From positions 530,817 to 594,816 of the forward strand of contig NZ_JACHIN010000004.1 in the NCBI RefSeq assembly GCF_014203235.1: a DNA stretch of 64,000 nt. Direction: 5' to 3'. The translations under genes were made by a program, and so were the position numbers. Of the stretch, positions 9,338-18,747 are shown piece by piece; position 1 is the first letter of the stretch, and each line of letters opens with the position of its first letter. The notes beneath the pieces are model-generated. The model was not told the origin of the DNA. It ran no database searches and saw only the letters and a list, made by a program, of their open reading frames with translations. Source of the DNA: Nonomuraea endophytica (lineage in GTDB: Bacteria > Actinomycetota > Actinomycetes > Streptosporangiales > Streptosporangiaceae).

Positions 9338-10006
9338 TCACCCGCCCACGGCGGGAATCGCGGTGAACGACTTGAGCTTCCAGCCGCCGTCCGTCCTGGC
9401 CAGCCCGGCCTGGAACCGTTTGCGCTCCACCGACGCCCGCCCGCCCCGCCCGGTGAGCTCGATCTCGACGGCGGCGATGATCTGCGCGTCACCGGCTTCG
9501 GCGTCGAGTGCGGTGACGGCGGCCTCGATCACGGTGGCGCGGGAGGTGGCGCCGGAACGTTCGACGGCCAGGCGGGTGCTCGCCTGCCCGGCGGCCAGCT
9601 CGTCGCGCAGCGCCCCGGTGGTGGCCTCCTGCCAGCGGGCCAGACCGGCGTCCACGGCGGCGGCGTCCATGGTGTTGAGCACGGCGAGCTGCCGCCGCCC
9701 CGCCTCCAGCGCCCGGTCACGCTCGGTCGCCAAGGCCGCGCCCGGGTCGCCGGCCGCCTGCCAGGAAACCCACCCGGACCACCCGCAGAACGCCGCGGCC
9801 AGAACCACCAGCACGACGGCGACCGGCCCGGCCCACCGCCTCACGGGCGGCGAGCCTCGGTCAGGCAGTGGGTCTCCATCAGGCGGCGCGTCTCGGTCCG
9901 GCGGTGAGCCTCGGTCAGGCTGCGGGTCTCCGTCAGGCAGCGCGTCTCCGTCAGGTGGCGGGTCTCGGTCGGACGTGGGCGGGGTCAGCGGTCGGGGTCG
10001 GGCCAC
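9338..10006 (-). CDS. Mce-associated membrane protein with hexapeptide-repeat tail
   Basis: This 222-residue protein starts at a GTG that has GAGGAG 5 bases upstream and overlaps the end of the mceF-like gene by 22 bp. Residues about 10-55 consist of roughly seven Asp/Pro-rich hexapeptides of the type D(R/G)DxxP. They are followed by a transmembrane helix (about 58-78) and an NTF2-like extracytoplasmic domain that ends with GGWKLKSFTAIPAVGG. The repeat tail should lie in the cytoplasm. It is a paralogue of the gene at 8147-8734. Confidence 0.8.
   Translation of the reverse strand: MARPRPLTPPTSDRDPPPDGDALPDGDPQPDRGSPPDRDAPPDGDPLPDRGSPPVRRWAGPVAVVLVVLAAAFCGWSGWVSWQAAGDPGAALATERDRALEAGRRQLAVLNTMDAAAVDAGLARWQEATTGALRDELAAGQASTRLAVERSGATSRATVIEAAVTALDAEAGDAQIIAAVEIELTGRGGRASVERKRFQAGLARTDGGWKLKSFTAIPAVGG
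9850..9975. repeat. 18-bp tandem repeat encoding Asp/Pro hexapeptides
   Basis: About seven 18-bp units with cores such as GGGTCTCCGTCAGGC and GCGTCTCGGTCCGGC lie inside the N-terminal coding region of the Mce-associated gene. Because the period is a multiple of three, copy-number change would lengthen or shorten the cytoplasmic tail without breaking the frame. Confidence 0.85.
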
Positions 10007-11223
10007 AGGAGCTCCTCCATGTCGTTCTCGGGCCCGTCGGCGGGCGGGTCGGGCAGGGTGTCGTGGTAGCCGGGCAGTTCGTCGAGGCTGAACGAGCCCG
10101 GCTTGGCCGCCTCCGGCACCCCGCCCTTGGGCGCGTTGGCCGAGCCGCGCACGCCGACCCCGGTGGACGGGGGTGACAGGCAGCGGGCGCCGGTGTTCAG
10201 CGACGTTCCCCGGCTGGTGTCGAGGCCGTTGCGGTAGGGCGTCTTGCCATAGCCGCTGACGCAGGGCAGCGGGTTGAAGAAGGTGTTGGTCAGGCCGAAG
10301 GTGAACGTGCCCGACCTGGCGGCGGTGGTTCCGGCGGCGACGAGCTGCGGGAGCCGTACCAGAAGCTCCTCCATGCCCCGCTGGCGGGTGAGCGTGAGGT
10401 CGGACGTCGTGAGGAGGTTGGCGACCAGGACGCTGAAGCCGGGGTCGAGCTCGCGCACGAGCTGGGACAGCTCGCGGGTGGCGCCGGGGGCTTCGGTGAT
10501 GAGCGTGCGCAGGTCGGCGTCGGAGTCCTTGAGCTGTTTGGCGAGCAGGCGGGCGTTGCGGCCGAAGTCACGCAGGGCCTGGCCCTCCTCGTTCTGGGTG
10601 CGCAGGACGAAGGTGCCGTCGGTGAGCAGGCGCGTGGTGGGGACGAGGTTCTCGTCGGCGGCGGAGACGAAGCTGCTCTGGTAGTCGAGCAGGGCCCGCA
10701 GGTTGGGGCCCTGGCCCTGGAACGCCTTGCCCAGCTCGTCGACGAAGGTGCGCAGAGAGTCCAGCGGCACCGAGGCGGCCAGCGCGTTGACGTTGCCGAG
10801 GATCTCGGTGACCGGCGCGGGGGTGGCGCCCTTCTCGATGACCGAGCCCGCCTGCAAGAACGGGCCGTCGGCTGTGGAGGGGCGCAGGTCGACGTACTGC
10901 TCGCCGACCGCCGACAGGTTGGCGACGACGGCCTGCAGGCGGTCCGGGATGGGCGGGGCGGCGTCGTCGATGCGCAGGTCGGCGACCAGGCCGCGCTCGG
11001 TGAGCGTCATCTCGCCGACGCGGCCGACACTGACGCCTCGGTAGGTGACGTTGGCGTCGGGGAACAGGCCGCCGGTCTCGGCCAGCTCCAGCTTGACCAC
11101 GTAGTGGCCGGGGCGGCCGAACAGCCTGCCGAGCTTGGCGTACTCGATGCCGATGAAGCCGATCACGACGACCGCGATGGCCAGGAAGATCGCGACCCGG
11201 ATGCGGGTGGCGCGCGTCAGCAT
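9985..11223 (-). CDS. mceF: Mce family protein, MceF position
   Basis: This 412-residue protein has one N-terminal transmembrane helix (about 9-28) followed by an MlaD/Mce domain (about 38-115, with the core GVSVGRVGEM) and a long helical segment. The C-terminal region is rich in Pro and Asp. Six such subunits form the periplasm-spanning tunnel of Mce lipid importers. The symbol follows gene order only: it is the sixth mce gene. Its start directly follows the TAG of the preceding gene. Two Cys residues near 330-350 may form a disulfide. Confidence 0.88.
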   Translation of the reverse strand: MLTRATRIRVAIFLAIAVVVIGFIGIEYAKLGRLFGRPGHYVVKLELAETGGLFPDANVTYRGVSVGRVGEMTLTERGLVADLRIDDAAPPIPDRLQAVVANLSAVGEQYVDLRPSTADGPFLQAGSVIEKGATPAPVTEILGNVNALAASVPLDSLRTFVDELGKAFQGQGPNLRALLDYQSSFVSAADENLVPTTRLLTDGTFVLRTQNEEGQALRDFGRNARLLAKQLKDSDADLRTLITEAPGATRELSQLVRELDPGFSVLVANLLTTSDLTLTRQRGMEELLVRLPQLVAAGTTAARSGTFTFGLTNTFFNPLPCVSGYGKTPYRNGLDTSRGTSLNTGARCLSPPSTGVGVRGSANAPKGGVPEAAKPGSFSLDELPGYHDTLPDPPADGPENDMEELLWPDPDR

Positions 11224-12525
11224 CTAGTCCTCCTGTCCGGGAGTGATGGTCGGTGTGGGCTCCGGGGTCGGCGTCGAGGTGGGCTCCGGCTCGGGTTCCG
11301 GCGTGGGGGTGGGCGTCTTCGACTTCGACGGCGACGGCGTGGGCGTGGGGGTCTTGGACTTCGTCGGGGACGGCGTCGCCGTGGGCTGCTTGCCCGCCTT
11401 CTGCTTGACCATGTCGAACGGCAGTTCCGGCCAGTCGTCCTTCGGGTCGGCGTTGATCGAGATGGTCGGGACGATCGGCTCGACGTCGGGTCCGGCGGCC
11501 ATCGACAGGTAGGCGTTGAGGTAGTCGCCCTTGACCGCGTTCGTGATCTCGTCGGTGAACGGGTAGGTGAGCGCCACCTCCAGCGCCTTCGGCAGGTCGC
11601 GGCCGGCGGCGGTCAGGTTGCGCAGGATCGGCTCCAGCGCGCGCAGGTCGGCGACGACGTCGTCCTTGCTGCGGTCCACGACGTCCACGGCCACGTCGGA
11701 GAGCTTCTCGAGCTGTGACAGCATGGTGACCAGCGCGCCCCGCTGCTCCTCCAGCACCTTCAGGCCGGGGCTCAGGTCGTCCAGGACGGTGTTGACGTCC
11801 TTCTTGCGCGAGTCGAGCGTCTTGGCGAGCCGGTTGAGGCCGTCGAGGGCGTCGATGATCTCCTGTTTGTGGCGGTTGAGGTTGCCGGTCAGCGTGGAGA
11901 GCTTCTTGAGCAGGTCGCGGATCTCGGCCTCGTTGCCGCCGAGCGCCTTGTTCAGCTCGCGGGAGATGGTCCTGATCTGGGCCAGGCCGCCGCCGTTGAG
12001 CAGCAGCGACAGCGCCCCGAACACCTCCTCGACCTCGGCGTTCCTGGTGGTGCGCCGGAGCGGGATGTGCGCGCCGGCCGCCAGCGTCCCGCCCGTGCCG
12101 CCCCGGTCCGGCGCGGCCAGCTGCACGTACTTCTCGCCGAGCAGGCTGGTCTGCTCCAGCCTCGCCTCGGCGTCGGCGGGCAGCTTCACCGCGCCGTTGA
12201 CCAGCATGGTGACGCGGGCCGTCCAGCTGTCCTTCGGCAGGCTGATCTCGGTGACCCGGCCGACGGCCACGTCGTTGACCCGCACCGCCGCCTGCGGCAC
12301 CAGGTCCAGCACGGTCTCGAACTCCGCCGTCACCGTGTAGGGCCGCTCGCCCAGCTCGGCGCCGCCGGGCAGCGGCACGTCCCTGATCCCGCCGATCCCG
12401 CACCCGGCGAGCATCCCGGCCACCACCACAACCCCGACGACCCGCCCTTTCCCGGTACGGCCCGCCCTTCCCGCTTTTCCGGTACGGCCCCGCGTGCCCG
12501 ACTCGGCTTCCTGGTGGATGGCCAT
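11224..12525 (-). CDS. mceE: Mce family lipoprotein, MceE position
   Basis: This 433-residue protein has a basic N-terminus, a hydrophobic stretch and a lipobox LAGC (Cys42), then an Mce domain (about 60-140) and a helical segment (about 150-330). The last 80 residues are a Pro/Thr/Ser/Glu-rich tail. In mycobacterial operons the fifth mce gene also encodes a lipoprotein, which supports the position-based symbol. The DNA near 12445-12490 holds two CCGGTACGGCCC repeats that encode the basic N-terminal tract. The start overlaps the upstream stop by 1 bp (TGATG). Confidence 0.88.
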   Translation of the reverse strand: MAIHQEAESGTRGRTGKAGRAGRTGKGRVVGVVVVAGMLAGCGIGGIRDVPLPGGAELGERPYTVTAEFETVLDLVPQAAVRVNDVAVGRVTEISLPKDSWTARVTMLVNGAVKLPADAEARLEQTSLLGEKYVQLAAPDRGGTGGTLAAGAHIPLRRTTRNAEVEEVFGALSLLLNGGGLAQIRTISRELNKALGGNEAEIRDLLKKLSTLTGNLNRHKQEIIDALDGLNRLAKTLDSRKKDVNTVLDDLSPGLKVLEEQRGALVTMLSQLEKLSDVAVDVVDRSKDDVVADLRALEPILRNLTAAGRDLPKALEVALTYPFTDEITNAVKGDYLNAYLSMAAGPDVEPIVPTISINADPKDDWPELPFDMVKQKAGKQPTATPSPTKSKTPTPTPSPSKSKTPTPTPEPEPEPTSTPTPEPTPTITPGQED

Positions 12526-13697
12526 CAGCGTTCCTCCTCACCGGGAAGCTCGTCGCCGGGTGTCGGCGTCGGCTCCTTCGTCTTGGCGGTGCCGCTCGGG
12601 CTGGCTGTTGGAGCGGGTGCCGTGGGACTGGGCGACTTGGACGGCGACGGCGTCGGGCTCGGCGACTTGGAAGCCTCTGGTGTGGCCGTCGGCGTGGGCT
12701 CCGGGTCCACGATCTGCTTGGGGTCGAGCGCCCTGGCCGCCGGTCCGAACATCAGCTCCAGCAGATCCCCCCGCCCCATGACCGTCCGGGTCTCCGGGTC
12801 GTAGGCGTTGACCACGTTCGTCGCCGCCAGCGGCAGGTTGTCGAGCGCCTCGGCCAGCGAGCGCCGCTGGTTCACCAGGGTCTGGGTGAGGTCGGCGAGC
12901 TTGTCCACGTTCGTGGCCAGGAGTGTGCGGTTCTCCGCGACGAACGTCTTCACCTCGCCCAGCGCCCCGGCCAGCTCGTGCAGGGCGCCGCCGATCTCGT
13001 CGCGGTCCGCGGCCAGGAATCCGGTCACGTCGGCCAGCTGTTGTTCGGCCAGCTGTACCTGATCGTCGTTGTCGCGCAGCATGCGCGAGAAGTCGGCGAG
13101 GTGCCGCACGGTCGCGAACAGGTCGCCGCTGGAGTCGGCGAGCGTCTTGGAGGCCTTGCCGAACTCGGCGACCATGGTGTTGATGTCGCGGCCGTTGCCC
13201 TTGAGGTTGGCGGCGCCGACGTCGAGCACGCGGGAGAGCGAGCCCTCCTTGTTGGCGCCGGTCGGGCCGAGGGCCTTGGAGAAGTCGCTGAGCGTTTCGT
13301 ACAGCTTGTCCAGCTCCATCGGCACCGCCGTGCGGTCGGCGGGCAGGACTGCGCCCGGCTCGAGCTTCGGCCCGCTGGTGTACGCGGGGCTGAGCTGGAT
13401 GTAGCGCTCGGCCACCAGGGCGGGGGCGACCACGACGGCCGTGGCGGCGGCGGGCACGTCGACGCCGTCGTCCAGCGACAGCACGGCCTTGACCTGTGTG
13501 CCCTCGGGCGTCACCGACACGATCTCGCCGACCTTGACGCCGAGCACCCGCACGTCGGAGCCGGGATAGACGGCGACGGCCGAGTGGAAGTAGGCGGTGA
13601 TCTGGTCGTCGGGGGCCTGTTGCGGCGCGGCGGCGCCGGTGAGCACGACGACCAGCGCGCTCACCAGGGCGAGCGAGCGTCTGCGGTGGCCGGTCAT
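12525..13697 (-). CDS. mceD: Mce family protein, MceD position
   Basis: This 390-residue protein has a short hydrophobic N-terminal segment (about 8-26), an Mce domain (about 33-110, core GVKVGEIVSV), a helical region (about 120-290) and a Ser/Pro/Thr-rich C-terminal tail of about 70 residues. It shares the tail type with the MceE and MceC products. Both ends overlap neighbours (ATGA upstream, TGATG downstream), which argues for strict co-expression of the subunits. Confidence 0.88.
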   Translation of the reverse strand: MTGHRRRSLALVSALVVVLTGAAAPQQAPDDQITAYFHSAVAVYPGSDVRVLGVKVGEIVSVTPEGTQVKAVLSLDDGVDVPAAATAVVVAPALVAERYIQLSPAYTSGPKLEPGAVLPADRTAVPMELDKLYETLSDFSKALGPTGANKEGSLSRVLDVGAANLKGNGRDINTMVAEFGKASKTLADSSGDLFATVRHLADFSRMLRDNDDQVQLAEQQLADVTGFLAADRDEIGGALHELAGALGEVKTFVAENRTLLATNVDKLADLTQTLVNQRRSLAEALDNLPLAATNVVNAYDPETRTVMGRGDLLELMFGPAARALDPKQIVDPEPTPTATPEASKSPSPTPSPSKSPSPTAPAPTASPSGTAKTKEPTPTPGDELPGEEER

Positions 13698-14782
13698 CGA
13701 TCGTCTCCAGCTGTGGCGGTGGGGCTACTGCTCGGGGTGCTTGACGGACTGCTGGTCGGGGTCGGGGTGGGCTTTTGGGGTCCGCCTGGTTTGGGGGGAA
13801 GACAGCCCTTGTCGGGCACGCCATCCGGCAGGTAGTGCTTCGGGACAACCCCGCACAGATAGCCGTCCAGCCATCGCCCGTTGCCGATCGTGTTGCCGAC
13901 CAGTCGCGTGTACGGCCCCGCCAGCGCCAGCGCCCGGTCCAGATCCCGCTGGTTGCGCAGCAGCACGTCGCTCACCCGCTCCAGCGCCCGCAGGGTCGGC
14001 GCGAGCTGTTTCCTGTTGTCCCTGACCAGCCCGACGAGCTGGGCCGACAGCTCCCTGGTGCCGGTGAGCAGCGCGTGGATGGCGGCCCTGCGCTTGCGTA
14101 GCTCGTCCAGCAGCAGGTTGCCGCTCCTGAGGAGCTCGGCGAAGTTGTCGTTCTGGGCGGCCAGCGTGCCGCTGAGCTTCTTGGTCCCGGCCAGCAGCCG
14201 GGCGAGTTCCGCGTCCCTGGAGGAGATCGTCTTCGACAGCGCGGACAGTCCGGTGACGGCCTGTTTGACGTGCGGCGGCGTGCCGGAGAACGTGGCCGAG
14301 ATCGTGTCCAGGCTCTCGGCGATCCGGTCGGTGTCCAGCCGGGCGACGGTGCGGCCGAGGTCGTCGAAGGCGGCGGTCACGTCGTAGGGGGCCAGCGTGC
14401 GGGTGACGGGGATGGCCTGCGCGGGGTTCTGCGCCTCGGGGCCGAGCGGGTCGAGGGCGAGGTACTTGGCGCCCAGCAACGTCCTGATCATGATGGCGGC
14501 GGTGGTGCGGTTGCCGACCCAGGCGTCCTTGACCCGGAACTCCACCCTCACCTTGCCCCGGTCGAGGGCGACGTCGTTGACCTTGCCGACCTTGACCCCG
14601 GCCACGCGTACCTCGTCACCCCGGGTGAGGCCGGCGGCCTCGGTGAAGTAGGCGGTGTAGTCGGTGCCGCCGCCGATGATCGGCAGCGCGTCGGCCCGGT
14701 AGGCGGCGGTGCCGATGCCGCCGATGAGCAGCAGACCGGCCAGGCCGACCAGGATGGGGTTGCGCTCGCGCAGCCGCTTCAC
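13694..14782 (-). CDS. mceC: Mce family protein, MceC position
   Basis: This 363-residue protein has a transmembrane helix (about 10-27), an Mce domain (about 38-115, core GVKVGKVNDV), a helical stretch and a Ser/Thr/Pro tail. The GTG start at 14782 was chosen because it overlaps the upstream TGA as GTGA; an open frame continues to 14869 but only inside the preceding gene. Two cysteines flank the segment near 290-305, as in other Mce proteins. Confidence 0.87.
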   Translation of the reverse strand: MKRLRERNPILVGLAGLLLIGGIGTAAYRADALPIIGGGTDYTAYFTEAAGLTRGDEVRVAGVKVGKVNDVALDRGKVRVEFRVKDAWVGNRTTAAIMIRTLLGAKYLALDPLGPEAQNPAQAIPVTRTLAPYDVTAAFDDLGRTVARLDTDRIAESLDTISATFSGTPPHVKQAVTGLSALSKTISSRDAELARLLAGTKKLSGTLAAQNDNFAELLRSGNLLLDELRKRRAAIHALLTGTRELSAQLVGLVRDNRKQLAPTLRALERVSDVLLRNQRDLDRALALAGPYTRLVGNTIGNGRWLDGYLCGVVPKHYLPDGVPDKGCLPPKPGGPQKPTPTPTSSPSSTPSSSPTATAGDDR

Positions 14783-15804
14783 TGCTTGCACCTGCCTTGG
14801 GTGTTCGGGATGCCCGTGGGCGCCGGTCGCCCGTCGGTGTAGGTGACCCCGCTGATCAGGGCCTCGCACAGGTAGAGGTTGAACCAGGAGCCGTAGGAGG
14901 CGGCGCGGGTGATGACCTCGGCCTTGTCCGGCAGCCGCTGCAGGAACCGCTCCACGAGGGGCGCGTCGGCGTTCAGGTTGCCGGACAGCCTGCCGAGCTG
15001 GTCGATGTCGCGGCGCAGCGGCTCGCGGCTCTCGGCCAGCAGTCCCGCGGTGCTCGTGGTCAGGTCGCCGAGCGCGCCGATCGCCTGCCCGATGGGCTTG
15101 CGGTCGGCGGCCAGGCCGCTCATGAGCCTGCGCAGGGTGACCACGAGCGTGGTCAGCTCCCTGTCGCGGGCGTTGACGGTGGCCACGACGGTGTCGAGGT
15201 TCTTGATGACTTCGCCGATGAGGTCGTCCTTGGCGGCCAGGGAGTTGGTCAGCTCGCCGATCGTGCGCAGCAGGCCCTCGACCGTCGCGCCCTCACCCTG
15301 GAGCACCTGGATGAGCTCGCCGGCGAGCTTGTTGACGTCGTCGGGCGACAGTGCCCGCATGAGCGGCTGGAAGCCGCGGAACAGCTCGGTCAGGTTGATG
15401 GCCGGGGTCGTGCGCTCCAGCGGGATCGTGGCGCCGGCGGCCAGCGTGCCGCCCGCCGTACCCTCGCCCTGGGCCATGTCGATGTAGCGCTGGCCGACGA
15501 GGTTGAGGTACTTGATCGTCGCGGTGACGGAGGCGGGCAGCCGGCGGTCGCGCTCGACGGAGAACTCGACCTCGGCCACCCGCCGGTCCACGATCGTGAT
15601 CGACTCCACCTGGCCGACGCGTACGCCCGCGATGCGGATGCTGTCGCCGGTGTTGAGCCCGGCCACGTCGGTGAAGCGCGCCAGGTACGTGGTCCGCTCG
15701 CCCAGGTCGCTGTTGGCCACGCTGATGGCCAGGGCGAGCGTGGCCAGGACCGTGACGACCACGAAGGCGATCGACTTGATCAGCGGCGCGGTGACTTCCC
15801 TCAT
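14779..15804 (-). CDS. mceB: Mce family protein, MceB position
   Basis: This 341-residue protein has a transmembrane helix (about 8-28), an Mce domain (about 38-115, core GVRVGQVESI), and a long helical part predicted to form the tunnel, without the low-complexity tail of its neighbours. The ATG at 15804 overlaps the upstream stop (ATGA). The frame is open much further upstream (to 17100), but that is a shadow of the mceA gene. Confidence 0.88.
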   Translation of the reverse strand: MREVTAPLIKSIAFVVVTVLATLALAISVANSDLGERTTYLARFTDVAGLNTGDSIRIAGVRVGQVESITIVDRRVAEVEFSVERDRRLPASVTATIKYLNLVGQRYIDMAQGEGTAGGTLAAGATIPLERTTPAINLTELFRGFQPLMRALSPDDVNKLAGELIQVLQGEGATVEGLLRTIGELTNSLAAKDDLIGEVIKNLDTVVATVNARDRELTTLVVTLRRLMSGLAADRKPIGQAIGALGDLTTSTAGLLAESREPLRRDIDQLGRLSGNLNADAPLVERFLQRLPDKAEVITRAASYGSWFNLYLCEALISGVTYTDGRPAPTGIPNTQGRCKQ

Positions 15805-17168
15805 CGGATCCTCACCTCGACGCCCCGGTAGAGCGGTCCGGCCAGCACGCTGCTCCAGTCGGGCAGGGCGCTCGGGTCGCCGCCGTACTCCAGGGCGAGA
15901 AGTTCGTTGACGAGGCGGCTCTCGGCACCGGAGTTGGGCGGGCCGTAGGAGCCGCCGAAGGCTTCTGCGGGGCTGGTGGGCTGCGCGGAGACCGTGGTTG
16001 TAGGCGACGCGGTGGCAGTGGGTGACGCGGTGCCGGTCGGTGATGGTGACGCTGTGGAGGACGCGCTCACGGACGGGGAGGCGGTCGCGGACGGCGAGCT
16101 CGTGGGGCGGGCGCCGTCGCCGGTGTAGGGGATGGTGTAGCAGCGGGGGCCGCCGGTCGCGTTGTAGACCGGGCGGTCCTTGCCCGGCAGGTAGCGGCCC
16201 TTGCTCTGTACCGCGATCACCTTCACGTGCAGGCCGGGTTCCTTGGTGCCCTTGCCGAGCACCTTGTCCATGAGCGGGACGAAGTCGGCGAGCATCTCCA
16301 GCGTGCACGGGAACTCCGGCGAGTAGCGCGCCAGCAGTTCCAGCGTCGGGCGGCTGTGGGCGGCCAGCCGGATGAGGTTGGCCGAGTTCTCGCGCAGGAA
16401 CGTGGTGAGGTCCTGGGAGGTGGCGGTCACGCTGGCATAGAGCTCGCTGAGGTTCTCGCGCTGGTCGGCGATGGTCTTGCTGGTGGTGGTGAAGTCGGCC
16501 AGCGCCCGCAGGATGTCGGGCGCGGCCTCGCTGTAGAGGTGGCTGAACTCGATCAGCTCGCGGACGTTGGCGTTCAGCTCGGGCAGGTGCGGGTTGAGCC
16601 TGGTGAGGTAGCGGTCGAGCTGGACCAGCGTCCGGCCGAGCTGCTCGCCCTTGCCTTCCAGGGCCTGGGCCATCGCGTTGAGCGTCGCCGACAGCTTGGC
16701 CGGCTTGACCGCGGTCAGCAGCCGCAGCAGGTTGTTCAGCACCACCTGCAGCTCGATGGCGTTGGCCGTGCGGTCCTCGGCGATCACCCCGCCGTCGGCC
16801 AGGCGGCGTCCCGACGACTTCGCGGGCGGGATCAGCGCGACGTACCGGGCGCCGAAGACGGTCGTGGGCAGCATCTGGGCGCGCACGTCGGCGGGGATGA
16901 GCCGCAGGTGCTCCGGTTCGATGGCCAGCGTCAGCCGGGCGCCGTCGCCGTCCGCGGCGATGGTCCTGACCTCGCCGACCACGACCCCGCGCACCTTGAC
17001 GTCGGCCAGCGGGTGCATCTGGTGGCCGACCGCGCCGGTGCGCAGCGTGACGAGGGCGACCTCGGCGAACTGCTTGGTGTAGACGGCCACCGACAGCCAC
17101 ACCAGCAGCACGGGGACCATGAGGAACGCCACCCCTGCCAGCCGTCGTCTCATCGCCGCGCTCCTCAT
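15801..17168 (-). CDS. mceA: Mce family protein, MceA position
   Basis: This 455-residue protein is the first of the six mce genes. It has a transmembrane helix (about 11-31), an Mce domain (about 40-115, core GVVVGEVRTI), a helical region, and near residues 350-420 a Ser/Thr/Ala-rich stretch. The start is the ATG at 17168, which overlaps the permease stop as ATGA; the open frame extends to 17321. Together with MceB-F it should form a hetero-hexameric lipid-transfer tunnel attached to the YrbE permeases. Confidence 0.88.
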   Translation of the reverse strand: MRSAAMRRRLAGVAFLMVPVLLVWLSVAVYTKQFAEVALVTLRTGAVGHQMHPLADVKVRGVVVGEVRTIAADGDGARLTLAIEPEHLRLIPADVRAQMLPTTVFGARYVALIPPAKSSGRRLADGGVIAEDRTANAIELQVVLNNLLRLLTAVKPAKLSATLNAMAQALEGKGEQLGRTLVQLDRYLTRLNPHLPELNANVRELIEFSHLYSEAAPDILRALADFTTTSKTIADQRENLSELYASVTATSQDLTTFLRENSANLIRLAAHSRPTLELLARYSPEFPCTLEMLADFVPLMDKVLGKGTKEPGLHVKVIAVQSKGRYLPGKDRPVYNATGGPRCYTIPYTGDGARPTSSPSATASPSVSASSTASPSPTGTASPTATASPTTTVSAQPTSPAEAFGGSYGPPNSGAESRLVNELLALEYGGDPSALPDWSSVLAGPLYRGVEVRIR

Positions 17169-17974
17169 CCGGTGATCTTCACGGTCGTGGTGGCGCCCCA
17201 GATGGCCAGGCTGAGGAAGAAGTCGGTGACGCTGATCAGCACGATCGAGGCCCGTACGGCCCGGCCGACCGCCACGCCCACCCCGGCGGGCCCGCCGGCG
17301 GCGCGGTAGCCGTAATAGCAATGGGCCAGGATCACCATGACGCTGAAGATCAGCACCTTGAGGAAGGAGAGCAGGACGTCCGTCGGCGACAGGAAGACGC
17401 CGAAGTAGTGGTCGTAGGTGCCTTCCGACTGCTGGTTGACCCAGATGGTGACCATGCGCGAGGACAGGTAGGAGCTGATCAGGCCGATGCCGTACAGGGG
17501 GATGATCGCGGCGGTCCCGGCCACGATCCGGGTGGAGACCAGGTACGGCAGGCTCGGGATGCCCATGCCCTCCAGGGCGTCGACCTCCTCGTTGATGCGC
17601 ATGGCGCCGAGCTGCGCGGTGAAGCCGGCGCCGATCGTGGCCGACAGGGCCAGGCCGGAGACGATGGGCGCGATCTCGCGGGTGTTGAAGTAGGCGGAGA
17701 CGAAGCCGGTGAAGGAGGCGGTGCCGATCTGGTCGAGGGCGGCGTACCCCTGCAGACCGACGACGACGCCGGTGAACAGGGTCATGGCGACCATCACCCC
17801 GATGGTGCCGCCGATGACGGCCAGGCCGCCGCTGCCGAAGGCGACCTCGGCCAGCAGGCGCAGGATCTCCCTGAAGTAACGGGTGAGCGCGGACGGGATC
17901 CAGAGCAGCGCCCTGATGTAGACGCCGAGCTGGTCGCCGAGGTCGTCGAGCCAGGTGAGGACTCGGGTGTGCAT
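17165..17974 (-). CDS. YrbE/MlaE-family permease, second copy (YrbEB)
   Basis: This 269-residue integral membrane protein of the MlaE family has about five to six helices and the conserved cytoplasmic coupling segment near AQLGAMRINEEVDALEGMG (about 125-145). It forms the inner-membrane core of the Mce transporter with the paralogue encoded just upstream. The start is the ATG at 17974, overlapping the upstream stop by 1 bp (TGATG). The frame is open for another 1.7 kb only as a shadow of the upstream genes. Confidence 0.92.
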   Translation of the reverse strand: MHTRVLTWLDDLGDQLGVYIRALLWIPSALTRYFREILRLLAEVAFGSGGLAVIGGTIGVMVAMTLFTGVVVGLQGYAALDQIGTASFTGFVSAYFNTREIAPIVSGLALSATIGAGFTAQLGAMRINEEVDALEGMGIPSLPYLVSTRIVAGTAAIIPLYGIGLISSYLSSRMVTIWVNQQSEGTYDHYFGVFLSPTDVLLSFLKVLIFSVMVILAHCYYGYRAAGGPAGVGVAVGRAVRASIVLISVTDFFLSLAIWGATTTVKITG

Positions 17975-18744
17975 CAGCCCACCTTCGAGGGGACGACCTG
18001 CAGGTAGATCGCCGTGAGCACGAGGTTCACGAAGAACAGCAGCAGGAAGGTGATGACGACGGACTGGTTGACCGCGTCGCCGACGCCTTTGGGCCCGCCG
18101 GCCGGGTTGAGCCCCCGGTAGGCGGCCACGACGCCGGCGATGAAGCCGAAGAGCAGCGCCTTGAACTCGCTGATGTACAGGTCGGGCAGCTGGGCCAGGG
18201 CGGAGAAGCTGGCCAGGTAGGCGCCGGGCGTGCCGCCCTGCATGACGACGTTGAAGTAGTAGCCGCCCGCGACGCCGACGACCGAGACGAGGCCGTTGAG
18301 CAGCACCGCGACGCCCATGGCCGCCAGCACCCTGGGCACCACCAGCCGCTGGATCGGGTTGACGCTCATGACCTCCATGGCGGCCATCTCGTCGCGGATC
18401 GTGCGGGCGCCGAGGTCGGCGCAGATGGCCGAGCCGGCCGCCCCGGACACCAGCAGCGCCACGATCATCGGGCTGATCTGCTGGAGCATGCCGAGCACGC
18501 TGGCCGCGCCGGTGAACGACTGGGCGCCGATCTGCTGGGCCAGCGAGCCGACCTGCAGGGAGATGACCGCGCCGATCGGGATCGACACCAGCGCGGCGGG
18601 CAGGATCGTGACGCTGGTGATGAACCAGAACTGCTGGATGAACTCCGCGAACTGGAACGGCCGCCGGAACATCAGCCCCAGCACGGACCCGCCCAGGGCG
18701 AACATCCGGCCCGTCTGGCGTAAGCCGCCGGTGATCGAGGCCAT
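17974..18744 (-). CDS. YrbE/MlaE-family permease, first copy (YrbEA)
   Basis: This 256-residue MlaE-family permease has about five helices and the conserved ATPase-contact segment around DLGARTIRDEMAAMEVM (about 110-127). It lies 3 bp after the ATPase gene and 1 bp overlapping with the second permease. Two different YrbE permeases side by side are the hallmark of actinobacterial mce operons, whereas Gram-negative Mla systems use one. Confidence 0.92.
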   Translation of the reverse strand: MASITGGLRQTGRMFALGGSVLGLMFRRPFQFAEFIQQFWFITSVTILPAALVSIPIGAVISLQVGSLAQQIGAQSFTGAASVLGMLQQISPMIVALLVSGAAGSAICADLGARTIRDEMAAMEVMSVNPIQRLVVPRVLAAMGVAVLLNGLVSVVGVAGGYYFNVVMQGGTPGAYLASFSALAQLPDLYISEFKALLFGFIAGVVAAYRGLNPAGGPKGVGDAVNQSVVITFLLLFFVNLVLTAIYLQVVPSKVG

Positions 18745-18747
18745 CGT

